From Planctomycetes bacterium RBG_16_41_13 (GTDB taxonomy: Bacteria; Planctomycetota; Brocadiia; Brocadiales; Brocadiaceae), in contig MHYI01000009.1 in NCBI GenBank assembly GCA_001828295.1, positions 714 through 15,723 of the forward strand: DNA of 15,010 bases. Direction: 5' to 3'. Under the pieces are notes generated by a model, which worked only from the letters and a program-made list of their open reading frames with translations, ran no database searches and was not told where the DNA came from. Below, piece after piece: positions 7,447-14,195 of the stretch (its first letter is position 1; the number at the start of each line of letters is the position of its first letter). A program made the translations under genes and the position numbers.

Positions 7447-7537
7447 TGTAGAGACGCATTGCATGCGTCTCTCTGTTGTGTAAACATTTTTATTACTACG
7501 TGCAGCAGTTTCCAGACGTATGCAATGCGTCTCTACA
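7447..7537. repeat. 24-bp inverted repeat around a 43-bp loop
   Basis: Arms at 7447-7470 and 7514-7537 are reverse complements with one mismatch. Each arm contains GAGACGCATTGCATGCGTCT or its variant; the left arm is itself a palindrome (AGACGCA/TGCGTCT). It resembles short dispersed palindromic elements seen in several bacterial genomes. No ORF is inside. Confidence 0.75.
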
Positions 7538-7587
7538 AAAAGTCGTCGGAGTTGAGAGTGGCGGTATGACTGGAAAAGTACATAAAT

Positions 7588-7772
7588 GAACTTGGGAGGT
7601 CTCATTATTCAGGTTGATGACCGTAACGCATACTGCAAGGGAAGCCGAAGGGTATAGCGGGATAATGAGAAGTCGGAGATGCTCATAGTAGTGATGATGG
7701 TGAAGACAACATAACTCCATTGAGGCACGTCCTGGTAAAAGCAGACGTTTCATTTCTCAAGAAGTTTCAATA
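7588..7772 (+). mobile_element. Probable remnant of a group II intron 5' region
   Basis: Nested complementarity is visible: TCTCATTAT (7600-7608) with ATAATGAGA (7662-7670), and inside it CGCATAC (7627-7633) with GTATAGCG (7652-7659), enclosing a purine-rich GCAAGGGAAGCCGAAGG loop. It is followed by AGTCGGAGATGCTCATAGTA, a wording I associate with the leader just upstream of group II intron reverse-transcriptase genes. A short frame reading EVGDAHSSDDGEDN then stops at 7770-7772. No reverse transcriptase, domain V hairpin or splice boundaries follow, so if the assignment is right, only a decayed fragment is left. Recognition is from memory of such leaders, not from an alignment. Confidence 0.35.
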
Positions 7773-7780
7773 GTTCACTC

Positions 7781-7840
7781 ACCCCTGGATTCCCTCCCAA
7801 GAGGGGACTTATTGTGTTCTCCTCTTGGGAAGGGCTGGAT
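7781..7840. repeat. Dispersed palindromic repeat, degenerate copy A
   Basis: CCCTCCCAAGAGGGGA (7792-7807) faces TCTCCTCTTGGGAAGGG (7818-7834) across a 10-base loop. The left side (ACCCCTGG, then CCCTCCCAAGAGGGGACTTAT) is nearly the same as the repeat at 10591-10657, so the two are copies of one family. This copy has more mismatches between its arms. Confidence 0.8.
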
Positions 7841-7910
7841 GTTCTTTCTCTTATTTGAGATATACTCAAGATGCTCATAAAATATGAATTTTAAATTGTT
7901 AATTGGGTGG

Positions 7911-7935
7911 CACGGACAAACCTTGTTTGTCCGTG
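7911..7935. repeat. Perfect 10-bp hairpin
   Basis: CACGGACAAA (7911-7920), loop CCTTG, TTTGTCCGTG (7926-7935). There is no T-run after it, so it is not a standard terminator. A CACGGACGGGG fragment at 7998-8007 repeats part of the arm. Confidence 0.75.
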
Positions 7936-8143
7936 TTGAACTTGTACGACATTGTCTATAAACCCCCGTTAGAAAATCTGGAAGAGGCATTGCCATCACG
8001 GACGGGGCTTTCTTTCTCACGGGGGTAAATCACAAATTGTGAGCCTCTTGAGTATAACTTAAGGAAGGAGCTGAACTATTACCAATTTTCTAATACCAAT
8101 TTTCTAAACGGATCAACATCGTTTAAGCTCTAAGGATATGCAC

Positions 8144-8172
8144 TTGACTACTATAGCTGCAATCGGTAGTAT
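8144..8172 (+). promoter_or_regulatory. Probable promoter of the beta-barrel gene
   Basis: TTGACT (8144-8149), a 17-base spacer and TAGTAT (8167-8172); TATAAC starts three bases further on. The leader is ~45 bases and includes the GGAGG at 8214-8218. Confidence 0.5.
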
Positions 8173-8224
8173 AACTTTTTATGTAGGATTATTCTGTAGG
8201 TGTTTTTAAAAATGGAGGGAAGGC

Positions 8225-9181
8225 ATGATCCGTAGAATTCCTGCAATGCTGTTTCATTTTTGTTTATGGTGTATTATTCATTCGGCGGGAGGCATTGCTG
8301 TTGCCGAAGAAATAATCGAGGGTCGTGAAAAAGGTTCCTCTTCAGAAGTAGTTAAAAAACATAATAATCATGCGCACAGAGGGCTTCAGAGAAATCTTGG
8401 ATTTTCAAATTTTTTTGATGGATGGACCACCCCGTGGCAGCCTTATGAGCATACAGAAATAAATGCGCCACGGGTACCTTTGTTGCGTATTGTGCCGGGA
8501 TTCTTTAGCAGGGAATTTAGGTTAAATTATATTTATATTCAAGATGAGCATCATGGCGAGGCAGATGTCAGTGAATTGAGTATCGCCCTTGAAATTCCTC
8601 TTACATTGCGGACAAAAATTGATATCGAACCGAAATTATTATATGTCGACCATAATGATCATGCTAGTACAGGAGGATTTGGCGATACCAGGCTGGCATT
8701 AAGGAGTATGCTTATCGAGAACGATCGCCTTTCGTTTTCCACGGGTTCCACTATGAATATAACAACGGGTGATGAAGACAGGGGATTGGGAGAAGGGATA
8801 ACTACTATGGGACAGGAACTTGCCCTGTGGACAGACCTGGGGCACCGCATTAGTCTCCAGGCATTATTGGGTGTTGAGGTTCCTACTGGCGGAGAACATA
8901 AAGAAGATTCCAACGTGGATATGCTTTTTGGTATGGCCATGTCTAAAACATTTGACACGGGAGAAACGTTATATTTAGAAGGCATTACCCCATTTATCGA
9001 GGTAAATGGCAGAAAGGGATATGGCAGCGAAAAAGGGAGTGAATACCGTGTCGATCTTTTACCGGGAATACGCTGGGAGTTTTGCCGTGAGTTTTTCGTG
9101 TTTCAGGGCTTTGAAATTCCGTTAAATAATACAGAAGAGTTTAACAAACGGTTTTGGTTTGGAATTATTAAAGATTTTTAA
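8225..9181 (+). CDS. Outer-membrane beta-barrel protein of unknown substrate (transporter/porin-like)
   Basis: A 318-residue exported protein. The N-terminus has basic residues (MIRR) then a hydrophobic stretch and an AVA|EE signal-peptidase site near residue 27. From about residue 60 onward, short amphipathic strands alternate with Gly/Asp/Asn-rich turns (for example SELSIALEIPLTLRTKIDIE, LSFSTGSTMNITTGD, ISLQALLGVEVPTGGEH). The chain ends in Phe, as expected for a BAM-assembled barrel. The layout and the PTGG-type turn resemble the barrel family annotated as 'transporter' or 'MetA-pathway of phenol degradation', a label that does not establish function. A histidine-rich patch (HNNHAHR) follows the signal peptide and may bind metal. 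GGAGG lies six bases before ATG 8225. It appears to be monocistronic, with its own promoter and no close partner. Confidence 0.75.
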   Translation: MIRRIPAMLFHFCLWCIIHSAGGIAVAEEIIEGREKGSSSEVVKKHNNHAHRGLQRNLGFSNFFDGWTTPWQPYEHTEINAPRVPLLRIVPGFFSREFRLNYIYIQDEHHGEADVSELSIALEIPLTLRTKIDIEPKLLYVDHNDHASTGGFGDTRLALRSMLIENDRLSFSTGSTMNITTGDEDRGLGEGITTMGQELALWTDLGHRISLQALLGVEVPTGGEHKEDSNVDMLFGMAMSKTFDTGETLYLEGITPFIEVNGRKGYGSEKGSEYRVDLLPGIRWEFCREFFVFQGFEIPLNNTEEFNKRFWFGIIKDF

Positions 9182-9491
9182 TAGTTCAAGTAGCGACAGG
9201 TTTTAAACCTTTCTCCACAATCCTGCACGTACCACATTTTATGGCATGGATCAACCTTCCCCATTTCTTCCCCTGCAAGGGTGAAAAAGAGGGATGAGGC
9301 CAGTAATAAAAAAAATTCATGGGTTCAGGTTGCAAACCTACCATGGAAAGTTTTTCAAAAGGCTAAATTGTTACATTTTTTTGATTTTTAAAATGAGAAG
9401 CGATATTTACACAGAACAGGTTTCACATACATAAAGAAATCCCGCTTTGTGTAATAAATGCACGAAGCGGGATGTATGGAAGAGGAATTAT
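9182..9491. other. Intergenic region with two small palindromes and a hairpin
   Basis: No gene is supported. AGGTTTTAAACCT (9198-9210) and AGGTTGCAAACCT (9327-9339) differ only at the two central bases and look like decayed members of one short palindrome family. A strong hairpin sits at 9439-9473, just before the first YkgJ-type gene. No clear terminator is seen for the barrel gene. Confidence 0.6.
9439..9473 (+). promoter_or_regulatory. 13-bp hairpin immediately upstream of the YkgJ-type gene
   Basis: ATCCCGCTTTGTG (9439-9451) pairs with CACGAAGCGGGAT (9461-9473), with a single T-G wobble and a nine-base loop. It is not followed by a T-run. It ends eight bases before the GAGG ribosome-binding site at 9482-9485, so it could act in the 5' leader, or be the 3' end of an upstream transcript. 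Confidence 0.6.
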
Positions 9492-9971
9492 TTGTCAGAA
9501 ATAAATAATAAAATGGATTGCAGAGAACAAACAAAAGATAAAGAGGTTGGTGCAGATTGTAAACCCTGGTATAAAAAGGGATTGAGGTTTGAATGCCAGC
9601 GGTGTGGCAAGTGTTGCCGCGGGGAGCCAGGGGTTGTTTGGGTGAATGGCAAAGAGATTAAAGACATTTCCCGGTTCCTGGGGATGACCGGAGAAATGTT
9701 TGCAAAAAAATATTTAAGGAATATTTATGGGCGAATTAGTTTGGTGGAATATGGCAATGGCGATTGCGTTATGTATAACAATGGTTGCGTTATATATGAA
9801 GTAAGACCATGCCAATGCAGAACGTTTCCCTTTTGGTCTTCGAACATCAAAGAAAAGAATGAGTGGGAAAAGTTAAAGGGGCAGTGTCCAGGAATAGATA
9901 AAGGGCGGTTGCATAATTTGAAAACAATACGAAAGAATTTGATAGTGTATGAAAATCGATTTGCCGGATAA
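9492..9971 (+). CDS. YkgJ-family cysteine-cluster protein (metal-binding)
   Basis: A 159-residue protein with the YkgJ/PF03692-type cysteine cluster, a domain described as zinc- or iron-chelating. Visible are FECQRCGKCCRGEPG, a central GDCVMYNNGCVIYEVRPCQC followed by RTFPFW, and a last cysteine in KGQCPGI. Together they give eight or more cysteines arranged as the family expects. The start is chosen as TTG 9492 because GAGG (9482-9485) lies six bases upstream. The ATG at 9513 lacks a ribosome-binding site. Starting at TTG 9447 would place the start codon inside the upstream hairpin. It overlaps the next gene by 23 bases, so the two are coupled. The exact biochemical role is unknown; location before feoB suggests an iron link. 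Confidence 0.8.
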   Translation: MSEINNKMDCREQTKDKEVGADCKPWYKKGLRFECQRCGKCCRGEPGVVWVNGKEIKDISRFLGMTGEMFAKKYLRNIYGRISLVEYGNGDCVMYNNGCVIYEVRPCQCRTFPFWSSNIKEKNEWEKLKGQCPGIDKGRLHNLKTIRKNLIVYENRFAG

Positions 9972-10452
9972 TAGTATTATTGCAGAAAAAGAAACAGCTC
10001 ATAATGAGCAACTGTTTTCAGAGTTAAAGGAACTTTATTGTCTCTTAGAGCATGAAGTGTCTTTGATTAATCCCCGATGCAATAAATGTGGAATGTGCGG
10101 CAATTTCAGGGAATATGATCATGTGCTGTATGCAAGCAGTATTGAAGTTGATTACGTAACTAAAAATGTGTCTGTTCCCGATTTTGATATTTCAAGAGAT
10201 GTTTGTCCATTTCTCAAAAATGATTTATGCAGTATCAGGGACTTTCGGATGCTTTCCTGCAGGGCGTTTTATTGTGACGAAAGACATAAAAATGAAACTC
10301 AATCAATACATGAAAAATACCATCGGTTAATCAAGGCGCTCTATGATAAATACCACCTCGAATGGGAGTATAGTCCATTTCTCCCACAACTTAAGAGATT
10401 CAAATCAAATACGTTGAAAAACGGCAACATCATTCTCCCGCCGGATATTTAA
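9949..10452 (+). CDS. Second YkgJ-type cysteine-cluster protein
   Basis: A 167-residue protein with a divergent version of the same cluster: PRCNKCGMCGNF, then VCPFLKNDLCSIRDFRMLSC followed by RAFYC. CPFL...C(S/A)IRDFR...SCR is the typical second half of the family motif. The C-terminal ~50 residues (HEKYHRLIKALYDKYHLEWE) are helical and differ from its neighbour. ATG 9949 overlaps the preceding gene's end, and no strong Shine-Dalgarno is seen, so translation probably depends on coupling. The two are not close duplicates (little identity outside the cysteines), suggesting distinct roles rather than a recent copy. Substrate and partner unknown. Confidence 0.72.
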   Translation: MKIDLPDNSIIAEKETAHNEQLFSELKELYCLLEHEVSLINPRCNKCGMCGNFREYDHVLYASSIEVDYVTKNVSVPDFDISRDVCPFLKNDLCSIRDFRMLSCRAFYCDERHKNETQSIHEKYHRLIKALYDKYHLEWEYSPFLPQLKRFKSNTLKNGNIILPPDI

Positions 10453-10487
10453 GAAAGAGTTCATCAAATCCTCTATGCAGAAATTGC

Positions 10488-10515
10488 TTGACTTAAACCA
10501 GAAAAGAATTAGACT
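10488..10515 (+). promoter_or_regulatory. Possible promoter ahead of feoB (distal)
   Basis: TTGACT (10488-10493), a 16-base spacer and TAGACT (10510-10515). The TTGACT sits in an 11-base word, ATTGCTTGACT (10483-10493), that is repeated exactly at 10664-10674. Confidence 0.35.
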
Positions 10516-10590
10516 GTTTTTGCTGAGACTCATTATCAATCAAATCGGGCTGGGTTTTTAAAAGATAAAAATCCAATGGCATTCATTTTT

Positions 10591-10657
10591 ACCCACCCCT
10601 GGCCCCTCCCAAGAGGGGACTTATCAAATTCCCCTCTTAGGAGGGGCAGGGGTGGGT
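10591..10657. repeat. Dispersed palindromic repeat, near-perfect copy B
   Basis: Arms at 10591-10619 and 10630-10657 pair with one mismatch and one single-base gap around a 10-base loop. Core words are CCCACCCCTGG and CCCTCCCAAGAGGGGA. Copy A is at 7781-7840. It lies ~80-145 bases upstream of the feoB start and has no T-run, so it is a repeat element rather than a simple terminator. Confidence 0.9.
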
Positions 10658-10735
10658 TTGTTCATTGCTTGACTAAAAATATTGAAATTCCTAAACGTTA
10701 AATTAAATGAAAGAGCAGTTACGGGTAATACGTAT

Positions 10736-13003
10736 ATGAATATTAAGAGGGCAGATACCTTCAAATTAGCGCTTGTTGGAAATCCGAATGTCGGGAAGAG
10801 TGTTATTTTTGGGTTACTTACGGGTAAATATGTAACGGTATCAAACTATCCTGGCACCACGGTGGAAGTTTCGCGCGGGGTATATAAAGGGTATGAAGGG
10901 GGTATCGAAGTCATAGATACTCCGGGCGCGAATAGTCTCATACCGCTTTCTGAAGATGAGGCCGTTGCAAGGGATATTTTGCTGGAAGATTACGATAAGC
11001 GCATTGTTCAGGTTATCGATGCTAAAAACCTGCGGCGTGGTTTATTGATAACAACCCAGATCGCTGAAATGGGGTTGCCGGTTTTGCTGGCATTGAATAT
11101 GTGGGATGAACTCCTTGACAGAGGGATGAATGTTGATATCAATGCCTTGCAGGATCATTTGAAGATTCCTATAGTGAAAACTATTGCAACACACAAGGTA
11201 GGTTTCAGAGAGTTGTTTCATTCGGTGCCTCTTGCCAGTGTGCCAGACATTCGGATTAATTACGGCAAATATATTGAAGAAGGGATTTCAAGGGTAGGCA
11301 AGATACTCAATAATGTAATGGTGGTAAACGACAGGGCTTTGGCGATTATGTTGTTATCGCATGACGAATCGCTGGAAAGAAAATTAAAGGAAAAATTACC
11401 GGAAGATTCGTTACAAGAAATCGCAGGCATACGCGAAGAGGTGCAGAGACATTTTAGTAATCCGCTAGGGTACGTTATCAGCATTAAACGCTCACATTAT
11501 GTTGATGGGCTGATTGAAAAGGTTACGACCGCAGTTGGAAACGAGGCGGAAACCCGGCCGTTTATGAGGGGAGCTTTTTTCTTCTTTTTGGTACCCCTGA
11601 CGACTTTTTTAATCGGATATAAACTTATGTCGTTGCTCATGTACGCAATTACCATGAAGTTGCAGGTATCCGATGTACTTGAGACAGTGCTGGCACTTTC
11701 TGCAGGTGGCATAATGTCCCTTTATTTTACGTTGTATCTTTATAAAAAAGAATTTAAAACACGGAGTAAAATTACCGAAGTTTTGGGGCGGATTACTATG
11801 CATCCAATAGCGGCATTTCCCCTGTTGATAATGATTTTGTGGATAGTTTACAAATGGGTGGGGGAGTTTGGTTCAGGTGTGTGTGTGGACTTTTTGGAAA
11901 ACAAGATCTTTGGCAGTGCGGAAACGCCATCAGATGGTTTTGATTTATGTGTGTATATTCCTTTTCTCGAAAAGGTGTATACTTTTACGCACATTAATTT
12001 CGAGGGAATAAATTATTATATTGGTCTCTTGGCGCAAAAAATAATGAGTAAAGATAATTTGATTTACGAATTATTTTTAAATGAGCAATCGGGGCTGATT
12101 CGGGTAGGTCTTACTTATGCGATTGCAATCGTTTTCCCCATTGTAGGGTTTTTCTTTCTTGCATTTGGCATTATGGAAGACAGCGGGTATTTGCCCAGAC
12201 TGGCGGTGATGGTGGACAAGATATTTAAGCGGATCGGATTAAACGGAAAGGCCGTGCTTCCTATGGTTTTGGGTTTGGGATGCGACACGATGGCAACGAT
12301 GACCACCAGGATATTAAATACGAAAAAGGAAAGGATTATTGCTACCCTGTTGTTGGCATTGGCGGTACCATGTTCCGCGCAGTTGGGGGTGATTGCAAGT
12401 GTCCTCGGCAGTATTTCCGGGATATATTTTGCGGCATATTTCCTTATTATTTGCTCGCAGCTTTTTTTTGTTGGTTATTTATCATCAATAATCCTGCCAG
12501 GCGCCCCCTCTGATTTTTTAATGGAGATACCCCCGTTTCGCATGCCAAAATTATCCAATATATTCATAAAGACGTTTTATCGGGTCAACTGGTTTATGAA
12601 AGAGGCCGTGCCTTTGTTTGTACTGGGTACGCTTGTTTTATTTGTTGCCACAAAACTAGGGGTATTGTCTTTTGTTGAGAAAATGGGGCAACCGGTAATT
12701 GGACATTTTTTAGGATTGCCGGTTGAAACAACCCGCGGATTTATTTTAGGGTTTTTAAGAAGAGATTACGGAGCAGTCAGTATCTTTAAAGTGTTGGAAG
12801 AACAAGGGGAAGGGCACGTGATAGACCCAAAACAGCTACTGGTTTCCCTCGTGGTTATCACCTTGTTTATTCCCTGCATTGCAAATTTTTTTGTCATGAT
12901 CAAAGAGCGCGGTGCGAAAAGCGCATTTTTAATGTTTGCATTTATATTGCCCTACTCTATACTGATTGGGGGTTTGTTAAGAATTGTTTTGCGTTTATTT
13001 TGA
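10736..13003 (+). CDS. feoB: Ferrous iron transporter FeoB
   Basis: A 755-residue inner-membrane Fe(II) transporter with an N-terminal G-protein domain. G motifs are GNPNVGKS (15-22), SNYPGTT (36-42, switch I), DTPG (61-64) and NMWD (121-124). A helical spacer domain (~170-265) leads to the membrane part. Conserved Gate-type segments are GIMEDSGYLPRLAVMVDKIF, LGLGCDTMATMTTRILN and LAVPCSAQLGV, whose cysteines match the family's metal-path positions. An extra hydrophobic pair (~285-345) precedes the first Gate. The VGKSVIFG and VSNYPGTTVEVSRG wording fits the FeoB subgroup found with DtxR-type regulators rather than the E. coli type. ATG 10736 is preferred although its Shine-Dalgarno is poor; TTG 10682 would add 18 residues and overlaps promoter-like sequence. 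The stop overlaps the next start (TGATG). Confidence 0.93.
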   Translation: MNIKRADTFKLALVGNPNVGKSVIFGLLTGKYVTVSNYPGTTVEVSRGVYKGYEGGIEVIDTPGANSLIPLSEDEAVARDILLEDYDKRIVQVIDAKNLRRGLLITTQIAEMGLPVLLALNMWDELLDRGMNVDINALQDHLKIPIVKTIATHKVGFRELFHSVPLASVPDIRINYGKYIEEGISRVGKILNNVMVVNDRALAIMLLSHDESLERKLKEKLPEDSLQEIAGIREEVQRHFSNPLGYVISIKRSHYVDGLIEKVTTAVGNEAETRPFMRGAFFFFLVPLTTFLIGYKLMSLLMYAITMKLQVSDVLETVLALSAGGIMSLYFTLYLYKKEFKTRSKITEVLGRITMHPIAAFPLLIMILWIVYKWVGEFGSGVCVDFLENKIFGSAETPSDGFDLCVYIPFLEKVYTFTHINFEGINYYIGLLAQKIMSKDNLIYELFLNEQSGLIRVGLTYAIAIVFPIVGFFFLAFGIMEDSGYLPRLAVMVDKIFKRIGLNGKAVLPMVLGLGCDTMATMTTRILNTKKERIIATLLLALAVPCSAQLGVIASVLGSISGIYFAAYFLIICSQLFFVGYLSSIILPGAPSDFLMEIPPFRMPKLSNIFIKTFYRVNWFMKEAVPLFVLGTLVLFVATKLGVLSFVEKMGQPVIGHFLGLPVETTRGFILGFLRRDYGAVSIFKVLEEQGEGHVIDPKQLLVSLVVITLFIPCIANFFVMIKERGAKSAFLMFAFILPYSILIGGLLRIVLRLF

Positions 13004-13422
13004 TGGGACAAATGATAGGCAGGATTGTTTCTGTTTCAGAAGGGTGTGCAGAGGTGTGTATTGTCGATGCACAAGGATCGTGCAATAAGTGTTCGTCATG
13101 CCCCATGAAAACAGGAACAAAAGATATCATAAAGGTAGCCGCACTAAATAACGTCAAGGTTGGACAGCTTGTTATCTTGCGTGATAACAGAAACTGGATA
13201 AATAAAAATAAAATAATATCATTAATTGGCGGCTTTATTTTTGGAGTAATTCTTTCCGAAGTATTTTCAAAAATTACAGCGTTTCGTACCTATCGTTCGG
13301 AATATGATTTCATAGGCGGCGGTATTATGGTTGTCATCATGATAATTCTTATAAAAATAACAAAACCAAACTACTGTTTGAGAATGGAAATGTATGGAGA
13401 AAAAAACCGTGAACATAATTGA
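13003..13422 (+). CDS. RseC/SoxR-reducing-system-like membrane protein
   Basis: A 139-residue protein resembling RseC (PF04246). Its short N-terminal beta-rich domain carries cysteines CNKCSSC (27-33; also Cys15 and Cys19) and the LNNVKVGQLVIL strand typical of the family. Two membrane segments follow (~72-90, ISLIGGFIFGVILSEVF; ~106-124, GGGIMVVIMIILIKI). In E. coli, RseC acts with the Rsx electron-transfer complex in SoxR reduction. Here the setting suggests a redox or iron-cluster role tied to Fe(II) import, which is inference. ATG 13003 overlaps the feoB stop (TGATG), and the gene end overlaps the regulator gene by 29 bases, so all three are one translational unit. Family assignment is good, role uncertain. 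Confidence 0.72.
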   Translation: MGQMIGRIVSVSEGCAEVCIVDAQGSCNKCSSCPMKTGTKDIIKVAALNNVKVGQLVILRDNRNWINKNKIISLIGGFIFGVILSEVFSKITAFRTYRSEYDFIGGGIMVVIMIILIKITKPNYCLRMEMYGEKNREHN

Positions 13423-14065
13423 GTCTTGCCATGAAGAATTGCTGGAGTTGATATGGACAATTGAAGAGGAACATGGTGAAACCGAGAAGGAATTGCTGAT
13501 CAGGAAGGAAGGCAGTTCTTTTGCTGAAGCATATCTGAAAACACTTGTGAATAATGGATATATTTCGTTAAAAGATAATAAAGTTATTCTGACGGAAAAG
13601 GGTCAGACGGAAGCACAATTAATCATCAGAAGGCACAGACTTGCGGAAAGATTATTGCACGATGTTTTAGAGGTAAAAGAAGAAGCCATGGATTCCAGCG
13701 CTTGTGATTTTGAGCATTTTTTGAGTGAAGAAGTAACAACAAGCATATGCACGCTTTTGGGTCACCCATTAACATGCCCTCATGGAAAACATATTCCACC
13801 GGGTGATTGCTGCAGGAAAACTAATAAGGAAATACAACCTGTAGTATTTCCACTGACAGAATTACAGCCTGGGAAAAACGCTAAAATTTCTTACATTGTT
13901 ACGAAATTTAACGGCAGACTGGACAGGCTTTCTTCAATGGGATTATTGCCAGGGATAAAAATCCACCTACACCAGAAATACCCTACCTATGTGATACAGA
14001 TGGGCCAAACACAAATTGCAATCGATTCAACTGTTGCACGCGATATCTATGTGCGGCATGGTTGA
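13394..14065 (+). CDS. DtxR-family metal-dependent regulator with C-terminal FeoA-like domain
   Basis: A 223-residue regulator. The N-terminal winged helix (residues ~8-72) ends in NNGYISLKDNKVILTEKG. The metal-binding/dimerisation domain has RRHRLAER (His81, Glu85) and SACDFEHFLSEEV (Cys104, Glu107, His108). These line up with DtxR His79, Glu83, Cys102, Glu105 and His106, implying Fe(II)-type sensing. PHGKHIPPGDCC is a common extension of the family. From ~150 on, the FeoA/SH3-like domain reads LTELQPGKNAKISYI, LDRLSSMGLLPG and TQIAIDSTVARDIYV. No separate feoA gene is seen in the window, so this domain may replace it. ATG 13394 has GGAAA just upstream. It probably represses the feo operon when iron is plentiful, though no operator is evident. 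Confidence 0.88.
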   Translation: MEKKTVNIIESCHEELLELIWTIEEEHGETEKELLIRKEGSSFAEAYLKTLVNNGYISLKDNKVILTEKGQTEAQLIIRRHRLAERLLHDVLEVKEEAMDSSACDFEHFLSEEVTTSICTLLGHPLTCPHGKHIPPGDCCRKTNKEIQPVVFPLTELQPGKNAKISYIVTKFNGRLDRLSSMGLLPGIKIHLHQKYPTYVIQMGQTQIAIDSTVARDIYVRHG

Positions 14066-14145
14066 GAAAGAATGGGTTTCATAGTTGGTGAATCGCACTC
14101 CTTTGAAATTATGAATTATGAATTATGAATTTTAGATTGTGTATG

Positions 14146-14180
14146 TTTTACATTTAAGATTTAGTATCTAAAATGTAAAA
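14146..14180. repeat. AT-rich 15-bp hairpin
   Basis: TTTTACATTTAAGAT (14146-14160) pairs with ATCTAAAATGTAAAA (14166-14180) with one A-A mismatch and loop TTAGT. It may end the feo transcript, but no G/C-rich stem or T-run supports that strongly. Confidence 0.7.
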
Positions 14181-14195
14181 TTCCCTCCTGAATGG

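Larger units (their letters stand above)
7165..8224. other. ~1 kb gene-poor intergenic region with repeats and an intron-like remnant
   Basis: No open frame here has a plausible start, codon pattern or recognisable product. The stretch holds, in order: the HU promoter region; AT-rich sequence (7270-7440); a 24-bp inverted repeat (7447-7537); a probable group II intron remnant (7588-7772); a dispersed palindromic repeat (7781-7840); a perfect 10-bp hairpin (7911-7935); an ACCCCCGT/ACGGGGGT inverted pair (7962-7969 and 8019-8026); a 14-bp tandem duplication (8080-8107); and a promoter for the gene at 8225. It looks like an area where mobile sequences have collected and decayed. Confidence 0.7.
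10453..10735. other. feoB upstream region
   Basis: No gene is supported. It contains the 11-base repeat pair carrying TTGACT (10483 and 10664), an AT-rich stem (GGGTTTTTA 10552-10560 with TAAAAATCC 10565-10573) and the strong palindrome at 10591-10657. The proximal TTGACT (10669-10674) is followed 17 bases on by only a weak -10 (TAAACG, 10692). No convincing DtxR- or Fur-type operator was found by eye. Confidence 0.5.

Noticed and set aside
7911..7935. The perfect 10-bp hairpin as a terminator
   Set aside because: No T-run follows on either strand within a few bases, and no gene ends nearby.
7496..8020. Two minus-strand frames of 81-85 codons in the HU to beta-barrel gap
   Set aside because: They run through the inverted repeats and the intron-like remnant, start without ribosome-binding sites, and read as low-complexity non-protein sequence.
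10675..10735. A DtxR- or Fur-type operator in front of feoB
   Set aside because: AACGTT at 10694-10699 is only a 6-base palindrome and nothing resembles a 19-bp iron box. The case is too weak to call.
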